From: Vibrio renipiscarius
GTDB taxonomy: Bacteria; Pseudomonadota; Gammaproteobacteria; Enterobacterales; Vibrionaceae
NCBI RefSeq assembly: GCF_000827885.1
Contig: NZ_JTKH01000003.1
Span: forward strand, 310,001-374,000
Length of the DNA stretch: 64,000 bases
Direction of reading: 5' to 3'
Shown here: positions 48,985 to 58,270 of the stretch, piece by piece
Numbering within the stretch: position 1 is the stretch's first letter
Layout of the letters: each line of letters starts with the position of its first letter
Program-made: the position numbers and the translations under genes
The notes under the pieces: model-generated
Seen by the model: the letters and a program-made list of their open reading frames with translations, nothing else
Told to the model about the DNA's origin: nothing
Database searches by the model: none

Positions 48985-49371
48985 CTAGAGCTTGCTGAAT
49001 TCGCGATTCACTTTAAAAGTGTCTGAGGTCACATAAGCCTCGATTCCACGCACTTGATGCTCTAACTGTTCAAAATCTTTTTCTAGCGTATTAAGCAATT
49101 GCTCCGGAGACTGGCCGGCTTGCCAAGGCTTACTTTTTAACTTGTGTTCTTGCTGGTTTTTGAGACTTTCTACATAGTTAGCGGGTTGCTTCTCTAACAT
49201 TAGCGATAAAGCGATATACGCAAGTAAGACTAAGAATGAACCACCAAGCAATGCCGCTGAGATAAATAGAATGCGAACCAGCCATACTTCGGCCCCAATA
49301 TAATGAGCAAGGCCCGCACACACACCTGTTAATTTGCTATTAATCGTATCGCGATATAGCTCTTTACTCAT
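48985..49371 (-). CDS. pspC: phage shock protein C
   Basis: 128 residues from ATG 49371, GGAGGCG upstream, overlapping the pspB end by 8 bases. The PspC domain is 'LYRDTINSKLTGVCAGLAHY' followed by a membrane helix ('FISAALLGGSFLVLLAYIAL') and a leucine-zipper-like tail. PspC with PspB senses membrane stress and frees PspF by recruiting PspA. Confidence 0.95.
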   Translation of the reverse strand: MSKELYRDTINSKLTGVCAGLAHYIGAEVWLVRILFISAALLGGSFLVLLAYIALSLMLEKQPANYVESLKNQQEHKLKSKPWQAGQSPEQLLNTLEKDFEQLEHQVRGIEAYVTSDTFKVNREFSKL

Positions 49372-49597
49372 AACGACGCCTCCAACTTGGCGATTCCGCA
49401 TCGAGAATTCGCTCTAGGGTTTCCACACGTTTTTGTAATTGTTCTGATTTCCCAGACAATGCATCCAAACGCTGAAAGTCTTCTTGGGACAAGCCACCGC
49501 TGGTTTTCCGTTTACTACGATAGTGCAGAATAAGCCACAGCGGAGCCACAAAAATCATAAAGGCAATTAATGGGATAGCAATCCAAAACGATGACAT
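49364..49597 (-). CDS. pspB: phage shock protein B
   Basis: 77 residues, as usual. An N-terminal membrane helix ('FWIAIPLIAFMIFVAPLWLI') and a coiled-coil cytoplasmic part ('LDALSGKSEQLQKRVETLER'). Works with PspC. Between pspA and pspB a hairpin lies in the transcript. Confidence 0.94.
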   Translation of the reverse strand: MSSFWIAIPLIAFMIFVAPLWLILHYRSKRKTSGGLSQEDFQRLDALSGKSEQLQKRVETLERILDAESPSWRRRYE

Positions 49598-49621
49598 AAG
49601 TCACTCCTAAATTAGTCATGA

Positions 49622-49639
49622 GGCAGGTTTCTACCTGCC
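49622..49639 (-). other. intercistronic hairpin pspA-pspB
   Basis: GGCAGGT/ACCTGCC stem with a 4-base loop directly after pspA, without a T run. Likely an RNA stabilising hairpin that keeps PspA more abundant than PspB and PspC. Confidence 0.6.
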
Positions 49640-49672
49640 ATTTTCACTTGCTAAAACGGCAAGGTAAGCCGA

Positions 49673-50341
49673 TTATTTTTTATCTTCCATTTGCTGCTTG
49701 AGTTTAGCCAGCTCTTGTTCAATTTCGTCTTGTGCTTGCAGCTCTGCAAATTCTTGATCGAGTGATTTACCTTGTCCAGTCTTCGCATAGAGATCGGCTT
49801 CAGCTTCTAATTCATCAATTTTTCGTGAGTATTGATCAAATTTTGCCATTGCTTCGTGTGTACGAGCAGTATGAAGATGACGCTGCACGTCACGACGATT
49901 AGAAGCGGTTTGACTGCGAATGGCTAACGCTTGTTGCTTCGCTCGTGTCTCCGTAATTTTGCTTTCTAACTTACCAATTTCGCCCGTGAGTTTATTAATG
50001 GTTTCTTCTACTAAAGTTTGCTCAGTGTGGAGCCCTTTCAGCACATCTTGCAACTTTTGTTTTTCAATCAAAGCTGCGCGCGCCAAATCATCACGTTGCT
50101 TTGTCAGCGCTAATGTCGCCTTTTGCTGCCAATCTTGTACTTGGTCGTCAATGGCCTCAACTTTGCGTGCCAGCTCTTTTTTATCTGCTATTGCTTTGGC
50201 TGAGTTCGTACGCACCTCAACTAACGTGTCTTCCATCTCTTGAATAATGAGACGAATCATTTTTTCAGGATCTTCCGCTTTATCTAAAAGCGCACTGATA
50301 TTTGAATTTACGATGTCGGCGAAACGAGAAAAAATACCCAT
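49673..50341 (-). CDS. pspA: phage shock protein A
   Basis: 222 residues from ATG 50341 (AAGGAG upstream), exactly the E. coli length; the in-frame extension to 50407 is not translated. An ESCRT-III-like coiled coil along most of the length ('MGIFSRFADIVNSNISALLD' is the amphipathic membrane-binding start). It binds and inhibits PspF, and under stress coats the inner membrane. Driven by the sigma-54 promoter just upstream. Confidence 0.97.
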   Translation of the reverse strand: MGIFSRFADIVNSNISALLDKAEDPEKMIRLIIQEMEDTLVEVRTNSAKAIADKKELARKVEAIDDQVQDWQQKATLALTKQRDDLARAALIEKQKLQDVLKGLHTEQTLVEETINKLTGEIGKLESKITETRAKQQALAIRSQTASNRRDVQRHLHTARTHEAMAKFDQYSRKIDELEAEADLYAKTGQGKSLDQEFAELQAQDEIEQELAKLKQQMEDKK

Positions 50342-50390
50342 GAATGACTCCTTATTAACTTTCATATCTGCATTACACACTAATAGAGTA

Positions 50391-50406
50391 ATCAAATCGC
50401 GTGCCA
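50391..50406 (-). promoter_or_regulatory. pspA: sigma-54 promoter of pspABC
   Basis: Minus-strand TGGCACGCGATTTGAT. The GG of the -24 element and the -12 element are separated by 10 bases as required; the -12 reads GA instead of GC. It is about 50 bases ahead of pspA and lies next to divergent pspF, the cognate activator. Confidence 0.8.
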
Positions 50407-50531
50407 ACTTTTAAAGCCAATAAAAACAACACCTTATCAATAGGCGCATAAAAACAGGCTTGTATGTGTGATGATTTTGACCAACTATAGGTAAAATTTA
50501 CTCAATCACTTACGTTCGCTTTTGGTGGCCT

Positions 50532-51521
50532 ATGAATAAGAACCTTATTGGAGAATCTCCTGCTTTTCTTGCCGTGCTTGATAAAGTGTCAAAACTGGCC
50601 GCGATAGAACGCCCGGTTCTGATTATTGGCGAACGTGGTACGGGTAAAGAATTAATCGCGCAGCGCCTGCATTACCTATCCAAGCGATGGGACCAGCCCT
50701 TAATTTCAATTAACTGCTCGACATTGAGCGAAGGGCTGATTGATTCTGAGTTATTTGGCCATGAATCTGGCTCATTTACGGGATCGAAAGGTCGACATAA
50801 AGGCCGCTTTGAACGCGCTGAAAATGGCACTCTATTCTTAGATGAACTGGCCACGGCCCCTTTATTGGTTCAAGAGAAGTTACTTCGCGTGATTGAATAC
50901 GGGCAGTATGAGCGTGTGGGTGGCCATGAATTATTGAATGCCAATGTTCGCTTGGTGTGCGCCACCAACGCCGATCTCCCTGCAATGGCCAATCAAGGCG
51001 CGTTTCGCCCTGACTTACTCGACCGCCTTGCGTTCGATGTTATCCACCTTCCTTCTTTACGCGAACGCCAAGAAGACATTCTATTATTGGCGCAATACTA
51101 CGCCATCAAGATGTGTCGAGAACTAGGCTTTGACTATTTCGTCGGTTTCAGTGAACTCGCTCAAAAAAGCCTGCTCAGTTATTCTTGGCCGGGTAACGTT
51201 CGTGAACTTAAGAATGTTGTTGAGCGCGCAGTTTATCAACATGGTGAATCTGAATTGATGATCGACACGTTGATTTTTGACCCCTTCCAACGCGCACCTC
51301 ACGCGGTTACCGACGATAAGATAAGCGAAGAGGTGCCAGCGACGCATTTCGAGTTCCCACTTGATTTCAAAGCATGGCAAGAACAACAAGACCAAATCAT
51401 TCTTAATGCGGCGCTTGAACAGAGTAAATTCAATCAACGCAAAGCGGCCAATTTACTCGGTCTTAGTTACCATCAGTTGCGGGGAATGGTGAGAAAATAC
51501 GATCTCACGCGTGAAGATTAG
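50532..51521 (+). CDS. pspF: psp operon sigma-54 activator
   Basis: 329 residues. It has no receiver domain; the AAA+ core fills most of it: Walker A 'GERGTGKELIAQRLHY', GAFTGA loop in variant form 'ESGSFTGSKG', Walker B 'TLFLDELATAP', and a C-terminal Fis-like HTH ('NQRKAANLLGLSYHQLRGMV'). It turns on pspA when PspA is drawn to the membrane. Divergent from pspA, next to sapA as in E. coli, with an ERIC-like element after its stop. Confidence 0.96.
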   Translation: MNKNLIGESPAFLAVLDKVSKLAAIERPVLIIGERGTGKELIAQRLHYLSKRWDQPLISINCSTLSEGLIDSELFGHESGSFTGSKGRHKGRFERAENGTLFLDELATAPLLVQEKLLRVIEYGQYERVGGHELLNANVRLVCATNADLPAMANQGAFRPDLLDRLAFDVIHLPSLRERQEDILLLAQYYAIKMCRELGFDYFVGFSELAQKSLLSYSWPGNVRELKNVVERAVYQHGESELMIDTLIFDPFQRAPHAVTDDKISEEVPATHFEFPLDFKAWQEQQDQIILNAALEQSKFNQRKAANLLGLSYHQLRGMVRKYDLTRED

Positions 51522-51573
51522 TGGTGTTTTTACAATTCCTCATGAGTTTGCACCCCTGAGCATCTATATTGAC

Positions 51574-51701
51574 TATAGACAAACAGCTTGGCTTTGCCGG
51601 TAGAACGCAGCGATGAATCCCCCTAAACCTCGATAAACTTGATGATTAGGGTGCATAAGCACCGCCAACACCGCCGCAATGTCAGGCTGAAAGGGTCTAT
51701 A
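51574..51701. repeat. ERIC-like element 2
   Basis: 128 bases starting TATAGAC and ending GTCTATA, with imperfect palindromic interior (for example the 'CAGCTTGGCTTTGCCGG' side against the 'CCGCCGCAATGTCAGGCTG' side). Shares the length and right-half layout 'GGGTGCATAAGC' ... 'CCAACACCGCCGCAA' with enterobacterial ERIC elements. It fills most of the pspF-sapA gap. Confidence 0.65.
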
Positions 51702-51822
51702 TCGTTATAAATAATCACTACACCTTGACGATAACAAATCACTTTGAAAACAAACAGTAGTCAATGGAGTCTGGGTTCAGGCATAATGGGGAGTTCCGTT
51801 GTGCTTTAAAAGCCAAATTTAT

Positions 51823-53442
51823 ATGAAAGCATTCATACAACTCACTCTTAGCTTTTTTGCCGTAGGCATTCTCGCGGGATGTGGGGAAGAAATTAGTCAC
51901 GAGAAAGTCCGTCAAAGCGGGTTTGTTTTTTGTGGTCAAGCTGGTCCTGCGACGTTCAATCCGCAATTGGTCGACAGTGGTATCACATCTGAAACACTCA
52001 GTGCGCAACTGTTTGATACGTTGCTGACGCTCGATCCCAATACCTATCAGCCAATTCCTAGTTTGGCCGAAAGCTGGCAAGTGAATGATGCCGGCACTGA
52101 GTACGTTTTCACTCTCAAAACGGATGTGCCTTTTCAAACGACCGATTGGTTTACCCCTTCTCGCACTTTAACCGCCGATGACGTCGTCTTCAGTTTCCGT
52201 CGAATCATTGATACCAATCACCCTTTTCACTCTGTAGGTGGTGGGCTTTACCCATGGTTTACTGGTATCGATTTTCATAATTTGTTAGTGGATGTTGAGG
52301 CGCTAAATAGCCATCAGGTAAAATTCACACTGGCATATCCAAATAATACTTTTCTGTCCAACATTGCCACCAGCCATGCCGTTATTCATTCAAAAGAATA
52401 CGCCAATCAACTGATGCTTGCCGACGAATTGAATTTGATTGATAGCCACCCAATTGGAACCGGACCTTTTTACTTAGATGAACATCAAATCAATGATTTG
52501 GTTCGATTAAAGCGCCACCCACTCTATTGGGCGGGTGCCGCCAAAATGGAACAAGTTGTCTTTGATATTTCACACCGTGGCACCGGTACATTGGCGAAGT
52601 TACTGCGTAACGAATGTGATGTACTCAGTTCGCCACGCTCGAGCCAAATTCCAACCATTGAAAGCCATGACTCCATTGATCTCATTGCCAAGCCAGCAAT
52701 GAACATTTCATTTGTGGCCGTCAATACCACGCATCCGGCGTTGAAAGATCCGCAAGTGCGTAAAGCGCTGAACTATGCCATCAATCGCCAAAATATCTTG
52801 GATTCTGTTTATTACGGTACGGGTAGCCAAGCCTATTCCGTGTTACCACCGAACTCGTGGGCCTATAACGGCGACAACATTCAAATCCGATATGACCGCA
52901 ATTATGCCATCGCACTCCTACGTGAAGCGGGCTATGGCAACGGGCTCACCCTCGATATGTCGGTCACGCTAGAGCCGCGCTCGTACAATCCGAGCCCGCG
53001 TAAAACCGCAGAGTTAATCCAAGCCAATTTTGCCGATATTGGCATCACGTTAAACTTGGTGACAGATGATCGCTTCGATCGCTCAGACATCAATTCAAAA
53101 CTGAACACCGATTTGCACCTCACCGGCTGGATTGCTGATACCGGCGATCCAGACAACTTTCTTCGCCCACTATTAAGCTGTGACTCAAAGCGAGCAGGCC
53201 TAAATGTGGCGAGTTGGTGTAACCCTGACTTCGACTTCCTTCTTGATCTCGCACTTGAAGTCGATAAGCCGCGTTATCGCCTAAATTTATACAAACAAGC
53301 ACAAAACATTTTGAATGAAGAGTTCCCTGTGATTCCGCTTAACCATGGTATGCAATTTCAGGCTCACGACACGTCATTGAGCGGGTTTAAAGAGAGCCCA
53401 TTTCACGCCAGACCTTATGATGAAGTAGAGAGGGTTAAATAA
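51823..53442 (+). CDS. sapA: peptide ABC transporter substrate-binding lipoprotein SapA
   Basis: 539 residues from ATG 51823. Lipoprotein signal 'LSFFAVGILAGC'. Solute-binding protein family 5 (oligopeptide binding): 'ADDVVFSFRRIIDTNHPFHS', 'NYAINRQNILDSVYYGTG'. First gene of sapABCDF, the operon linked to resistance to antimicrobial peptides and to putrescine export in enterobacteria. Its stop overlaps the sapB start (TAATG). Confidence 0.94.
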   Translation: MKAFIQLTLSFFAVGILAGCGEEISHEKVRQSGFVFCGQAGPATFNPQLVDSGITSETLSAQLFDTLLTLDPNTYQPIPSLAESWQVNDAGTEYVFTLKTDVPFQTTDWFTPSRTLTADDVVFSFRRIIDTNHPFHSVGGGLYPWFTGIDFHNLLVDVEALNSHQVKFTLAYPNNTFLSNIATSHAVIHSKEYANQLMLADELNLIDSHPIGTGPFYLDEHQINDLVRLKRHPLYWAGAAKMEQVVFDISHRGTGTLAKLLRNECDVLSSPRSSQIPTIESHDSIDLIAKPAMNISFVAVNTTHPALKDPQVRKALNYAINRQNILDSVYYGTGSQAYSVLPPNSWAYNGDNIQIRYDRNYAIALLREAGYGNGLTLDMSVTLEPRSYNPSPRKTAELIQANFADIGITLNLVTDDRFDRSDINSKLNTDLHLTGWIADTGDPDNFLRPLLSCDSKRAGLNVASWCNPDFDFLLDLALEVDKPRYRLNLYKQAQNILNEEFPVIPLNHGMQFQAHDTSLSGFKESPFHARPYDEVERVK

Positions 53443-54404
53443 TGCTGCTTTATACGATTCGTCGGCTGAATTTATTCTTTATCACGCTGCTCATTTTGAC
53501 CATTATCGGTTATAGCTTGCTGCGGTTAGATCCCAATTCACATTGGGCAATGCAAGAATACTGGAGCGGTTGGACCACTTACCTTGGCGAGTTAATGCAA
53601 CTCAATTTTGGGGTAAATAAAGCGGGTGCGCCTATTTTAGATGAACTTCGCGTCGTCTTTCCTGCCACGCTTGAACTGTGTCTGATTGCCTTTGTTCTTT
53701 CACTATTTATTGGGATCCCTATCGGAACCATCGCGGGCATGAAGCAAGGTAAATGGATTGATACACTCATTTCGTTTACCTCGATGTCTGGCTATTCTGC
53801 GCCGCTATTTTGGGTCGCGCTGATGATGATCATGGTGTTCTCTCTCAACTACGAGTACTTCCCTGTTGCCGGCCGTTATGACTTACTCTACCAAATTGAG
53901 CATGTCACTGGGTTTGCTGTCATCGATGCCTTTCTGACCACTGGCGAGTACCGCACACAAGCGCTACAGAGTGTTATCGACCACCTTATTTTACCGTGTC
54001 TCGTGTTAGCGCTCGCGCCCACGACTCAAGTGATTGGACTCATGCGCACTTCGGTTTCTGAAGTCATGAGTAAAAACTACATTCGAGCGGCACGAATCAA
54101 AGGTTTAACCACCTACGAAATCGTGACGCAACACGTTTTTCGTAACGCGATTCCTCCGATCATCCCGAAAATTGGCGTTCAGCTATCCAGTATGCTGACA
54201 TTAACGATTGTGACGGAATCGATTTTCAACTGGCCTGGTATTGGCCGCTGGTTATTAGATGCGTTATCGAACCAAGATTATGTCGCGATTCAAGCTGGGG
54301 TAATTGTGGTGGCAACGCTGGTATTAACCGCGAATATTTTATCGGATTTGATTGGCGCGATGATCAATCCGCTGATAAGGAAAGAGTGGTATGCTAACCG
54401 ATAA
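53442..54404 (+). CDS. sapB: peptide ABC transporter permease SapB
   Basis: 320 residues, E. coli SapB length. Binding-protein-dependent transport permease (DppB type) with about six membrane helices and the EAA loop 'RAARIKGLTTYEIVTQHVFR'. It forms the inner-membrane channel with SapC. Its end overlaps the sapC start by 14 bases. Confidence 0.95.
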   Translation: MLLYTIRRLNLFFITLLILTIIGYSLLRLDPNSHWAMQEYWSGWTTYLGELMQLNFGVNKAGAPILDELRVVFPATLELCLIAFVLSLFIGIPIGTIAGMKQGKWIDTLISFTSMSGYSAPLFWVALMMIMVFSLNYEYFPVAGRYDLLYQIEHVTGFAVIDAFLTTGEYRTQALQSVIDHLILPCLVLALAPTTQVIGLMRTSVSEVMSKNYIRAARIKGLTTYEIVTQHVFRNAIPPIIPKIGVQLSSMLTLTIVTESIFNWPGIGRWLLDALSNQDYVAIQAGVIVVATLVLTANILSDLIGAMINPLIRKEWYANR

Positions 54405-55262
54405 CATTTATCAAGAAGAACGCATCCCAACTCAGTTTGAGCGTTTCTGGCGTAGCTATAAAGCGAACAGCTTGGCGATGTTTGGTCTGTGGTGTTTAGG
54501 CTTAATTATTCTCATTACGCTAATTGCACCCTGGCTAGCCCCCCATGATCCACAAGCTCAATCGGGTGAACTGCTATTGCCACCCTCTTGGAGCCCAGCG
54601 GGAACTGTCGAATATTTTCTAGGCACCGATGATCTTGGCCGTGACATCCTTTCACGACTGATTGCCGGCTCGCAGCTCTCTTTTGGTGCTGCGGTATTGA
54701 TTACGGTTATTTCAGCAGTGATTGGTTGCTTTATTGGCATTATGGCCGGCATGACCAAAGGTCTACTCTCAAGTACCTTGAACCATCTCCTCGATACCGT
54801 CATGTCGATGCGATTATTTTTGTCGCCTTTTTAGGGTTCGGCGAATTCAATATTTTACTCGCGATCTGCTTGGCGCTTATTCCTCGATTTGTTCGTTCCG
54901 TGTACATCGCCGTTCACACCGAGGTAGAGAAAGACTATGTCATGGCTGCACGCTTAGATGGGGCCAACGATTTCTATATACTGTGGAACTCAATTTTACC
55001 CAACATATTGGTCGTCATTGCCAGCGAAGCAACATTAGCGCTCTCAATCGCCATTCTCGATATTACAGCACTGGGCTTTCTTGGCCTTGGCGCTCAAGCG
55101 CCGAGTGTAGAATGGGGCGCAATTTTGGGCGACTCCGTTGAATTAATTTACTTAGCTCCGTGGACCGTAACCCTTCCTGGATTAGCGATTATGTTTACAG
55201 TGATTACCGTCAACTTAGTCGGTGAAGGGGTACGACAAGCACTCAACGCGGGAATCGAATAA
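54391..55262 (+). pseudogene. sapC: sapC, frameshifted permease gene
   Basis: Codons from ATG 54391 encode the SapC N terminus up to 'NHLLDTVMS', then the frame goes wrong and stops at 54834. The normal frame resumes at '[14 protein letters not shown]' and runs to the TAA at 55262. Compared with E. coli SapC ('[21 protein letters not shown]') the stretch I-P-S-L-L-L is missing, equal to 16 nucleotides at 54809/54810; adding 16 to the 872 present gives a 295-residue protein, the family's size. Both parts retain normal Vibrio codons and the sapD start is preserved. Either a recent deletion or a sequencing/assembly error. Confidence 0.85.
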
Positions 55263-56257
55263 TGCCTTTATTAGATATTCGACATTTAACCATTGAAATC
55301 GAAACACCTCAGGGCTTAGTCAAAGCGGTTGACCGCATGAGCCTGACGATGAATGAAGGTGAGATCCGCGGTTTAGTGGGTGAATCTGGCTCAGGTAAAA
55401 GCTTGGTCGCGAAAGCCATCGTCGGCGTGTGTAAAGACAACTGGATTGTCACCGCTGACCGAATGCGGTTGGGCAACATCGATTTGTTGCAACTCACACC
55501 CAGTGAGCGCCGTCGCGTGATCGCACGTGATATTGCCATGATTTTCCAAGAACCATCTACCTGTCTCGATCCCTCTGAAGAAGTGGGCAAACAACTGCTT
55601 GAGTCGATCCCGCGCCGTGCGTTTGAAGGGCGTTGGTGGCAACGACTGACTTGGCGTAAAAAACAAGCTATCGCTCTACTGCATAAAGTGGGTATTAAAG
55701 ACCATAAAAAAATCTTGGCCAGCTACCCATATGAATTGACGGATGGTGAGTGCCAAAAAGTCATGATTGCCATGGCAATTGCAGCAAAACCGAAGCTTTT
55801 AATTGCAGATGAACCGACGAACGATTTAGACCCGATTACTCAGTCACAAATCCTACGCTTACTTAGCCGTATGAATCAGGTGCACAACACCAGTATCATG
55901 CTGATAGGTCATGACTTAACCACCATTACCCAGTGGGCGACACGTATCACGGTGATGTACTGCGGCCAATCGGTAGAATCGGCTGATACAGATAAGATTC
56001 TCGCGAAACCTAAACACCCGTATACCGATGCGCTGCTAAAGGCGATGCCTGATTTTTCTGAATGGATTCCGCATAAAGAGAAATTACAGTCACTGCCAGG
56101 AAGTATTCCCCCACTACAGCACCTGCCGATCGGTTGTCGTTTAGGGCCTCGATGCCCATACGCGCAGCGACAATGTGTCGAAATTCCAATGGCAAAACGC
56201 GTGAAAAACCATAAGTTTGCATGTCACTTCCCTCTGAATATGGAGAAGAAATCATGA
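55262..56257 (+). CDS. sapD: peptide ABC transporter ATP-binding protein SapD
   Basis: 331 residues. Walker A '[16 protein letters not shown]', signature in the variant form '[18 protein letters not shown]' (LTDGE replaces LSGGQ, which is a known feature of SapD), Walker B '[12 protein letters not shown]', H-loop 'LIGHDLTT', and the C-terminal cysteines of the oligopeptide family. SapD also binds TrkH-linked K+ uptake (as an ATP source) in E. coli. Start overlaps the sapC stop (TAATG). Confidence 0.94.
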   Translation: MPLLDIRHLTIEIETPQGLVKAVDRMSLTMNEGEIRGLVGESGSGKSLVAKAIVGVCKDNWIVTADRMRLGNIDLLQLTPSERRRVIARDIAMIFQEPSTCLDPSEEVGKQLLESIPRRAFEGRWWQRLTWRKKQAIALLHKVGIKDHKKILASYPYELTDGECQKVMIAMAIAAKPKLLIADEPTNDLDPITQSQILRLLSRMNQVHNTSIMLIGHDLTTITQWATRITVMYCGQSVESADTDKILAKPKHPYTDALLKAMPDFSEWIPHKEKLQSLPGSIPPLQHLPIGCRLGPRCPYAQRQCVEIPMAKRVKNHKFACHFPLNMEKKS

Positions 56258-57039
56258 GCGCTCTGCTCGAAGTCACTGACCTATCTAAAACCTTTACCAC
56301 TCGTTCGGGTTTATTTGGTCGTAAAGAGCAACACGCGGTTAAACCGGTTAGCTTTACTCTTGAAGCCGGTCAAACGATTGGTTTTATTGGTCAAAATGGG
56401 TCAGGAAAGTCAACGCTTGCTCGCATGCTTGCGGGTATGGTGGAACCGAGCTCGGGTGAAATTCGCGTCAATGGCGATTTGTTGGAACACAAAGATTATT
56501 CCACACGCTGTAAGCTGATCCGTATGATTTTCCAAGATCCAAATACCTCTTTGAATCCTCGAATTCAGATTGGCCGCATCCTTGAAGGCCCGCTTAAGCG
56601 AAACACCAGCATGCCTCCAGAAGCGCGCATGAAACGAGTCAAAGACACCTTGTTACGTGTTGGCCTGCTACCTGAACATGCTTACTTCTATCCGCAGATG
56701 CTGGCAACCGGTCAAAAACAACGTGTCTGTCTTGCTCGTGCCCTGATTCTGCAACCATCGATTATTGTGGCCGATGAAGCCCTAAATGGTTTGGATATGG
56801 CGATGCGCTCGCAGATCATCAACTTGTTCTTAGAACTGCAAGAAGAGATGGGCGTTTCGTTTGTCTACGTGTCACAGCACATTGGCGTCGTGAAGCACAT
56901 TACAGACAAAGTCATGGTGATGCATCAAGGTGAGGTGGTGGAAGCCGGCGATACTCAGCAAATATTGACCTGCCCTGAGCATCCAATCACTCAACGACTG
57001 GTGGAAAGCCACTTTAATAAAGCGCCTTGCTTCAAATAA
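56254..57039 (+). CDS. sapF: peptide ABC transporter ATP-binding protein SapF
   Basis: 261 residues from ATG 56254, overlapping the sapD stop by 4 bases (ATGA), with GGAG eleven bases upstream. Walker A '[14 protein letters not shown]', signature '[17 protein letters not shown]', Walker B '[12 protein letters not shown]', H-loop 'VYVSQHIG' (Q instead of T/H position). Last gene of the operon, with a terminator after it. Confidence 0.94.
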   Translation: MSALLEVTDLSKTFTTRSGLFGRKEQHAVKPVSFTLEAGQTIGFIGQNGSGKSTLARMLAGMVEPSSGEIRVNGDLLEHKDYSTRCKLIRMIFQDPNTSLNPRIQIGRILEGPLKRNTSMPPEARMKRVKDTLLRVGLLPEHAYFYPQMLATGQKQRVCLARALILQPSIIVADEALNGLDMAMRSQIINLFLELQEEMGVSFVYVSQHIGVVKHITDKVMVMHQGEVVEAGDTQQILTCPEHPITQRLVESHFNKAPCFK

Positions 57040-57073
57040 GGGCTCTTTACCAGTACACACGGTGAGACTGACG

Positions 57074-57103
57074 AAAAAAAACCATCCAATCGGATGGTTT
57101 TTT
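57074..57103. terminator. bidirectional terminator between sapF and ppaC
   Basis: AAACCATCC/GGATGGTTT stem, 4-base loop, A run on one side and T run on the other; serves both convergent genes. Confidence 0.9.
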
Positions 57104-57130
57104 ACTATTTAGGACTCGTTAACGAACGGA

Positions 57131-58036
57131 TTAAACCAATTCGTTTTGCAGCCAAGGCCAGCCTTGCTTCTTGCGGCTTAGCGTATTTTCCATCATTAGC
57201 ATGCCGTCAACTTCGTGCTTAACAAGCTTCTCAGCCCATTCGCCTTTGTAAAGTAGACGAGTTTGTGCGGTTGTAATATCGGTTAGCATTACGGCAGCAA
57301 ACGCTAGTGATTCTTCAGTACAACGACGCTCAAGATCCGCTTCTAGCGCTTCAATCATGCCATCAACTTGCTCTAGAGTCGCAAGCTCAACTTGACCAAC
57401 AACAACATCACGACCATTGAAAGGGTAACCTTTCAGATCTTTCTCTACTAGCTCAGCAGCAGAAAGACCGTCGATGTCCGTTTTTGCAATCAATAGCTCT
57501 TTAATGAAGGTATCAACATCTTGCACATCCGCGATTTGAGCAAGCTCAGCAACCGCGTCTTTGTCTTTTTGAGTACAAGTTGGAGAAGCGAAGCCTACTG
57601 TGTCAGATAGAATCGCTGACATCATCAATTTAGCAATTTGAGGTTTGATCTCATGGCCTTCAATCTTGAACATGTTGAACAGTACTGTGTTAGTACAGCC
57701 TACAGGCCAGATCCAAGCTTCCATTGGGTTTACTGTCATCACATCACCTAGACGGTGGTGATCGACAATACCAAGAATTTCAGCGTCAGCCACGTCATCT
57801 GGTGCTTGTGCAAGATCTGAGTAATCTACTAGCCAAATTTGCTCACCAGCAACGCTTGTGCGTAGTTCTGGAGAAACGGCACCCGCCACATCTAGGATGT
57901 GTTGAGTTTCGCGGTTAATTTCGCCTTGGCGAATTGGCATAGCTTCAACGCCACGCGCTGTTAGCAGCTCAGTGGCTACGATTGCACTACAGATACTATC
58001 ACTGTCAGGGTTCTTGTGACCTACAACTAAAATCAT
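57131..58036 (-). CDS. ppaC: manganese-dependent inorganic pyrophosphatase
   Basis: 301 residues from ATG 58036 (AGGAAGAG upstream). Family II pyrophosphatase of the DHH superfamily: 'GHKNPDSDSICSAI' with the metal-binding His and Asp residues, 'WLVDYSDLAQ', and the 'IVDHHRLGDV' DHH motif; C-terminal DHHA2 domain ends 'SRKKQGWPWLQNELV' with the substrate-binding R-K-K. Needs Mn2+ or Co2+. It is divergent from a putative manganese/heavy-metal exporter gene, suggesting linked metal control. Confidence 0.95.
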   Translation of the reverse strand: MILVVGHKNPDSDSICSAIVATELLTARGVEAMPIRQGEINRETQHILDVAGAVSPELRTSVAGEQIWLVDYSDLAQAPDDVADAEILGIVDHHRLGDVMTVNPMEAWIWPVGCTNTVLFNMFKIEGHEIKPQIAKLMMSAILSDTVGFASPTCTQKDKDAVAELAQIADVQDVDTFIKELLIAKTDIDGLSAAELVEKDLKGYPFNGRDVVVGQVELATLEQVDGMIEALEADLERRCTEESLAFAAVMLTDITTAQTRLLYKGEWAEKLVKHEVDGMLMMENTLSRKKQGWPWLQNELV

Positions 58037-58212
58037 TGCTCTTCCTATTAAGTCTTGTTTCGTACCGCCACGTTTTACATCGTGGTTTTCACGCATTTAG
58101 TGTGATTTAGGCACTTTACTCACGAAAGTCGATACTTTACCTGATTTTTGTCATTTGTCATCGGTTTCAGCCAATCGCCATCAAAAAGAGAGTTCAATTT
58201 AATTATCTGTTG

Positions 58213-58256
58213 CAAATAATTATCATTTGCATATATTGATAATGAGAATCATTTTT
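58213..58256. promoter_or_regulatory. tandem Fur-like boxes
   Basis: GATAATGAGAATCATTTTT at 58238-58256 matches the Fur consensus (GATAATGATAATCATTATC) at about 15 of 19 positions. A second, weaker AATAATTATCATTTGCAT is at 58215-58232. They lie just upstream of the exporter start and about 180 bases from ppaC. Confidence 0.65.
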
Positions 58257-58270
58257 ATTGAGTGCCATGT

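Noticed and set aside
58097..58270. yybP-ykoY manganese riboswitch upstream of the exporter
   Set aside because: The conserved GGGGAGUA-type core is not present; the region looks like a normal promoter with Fur-like boxes.
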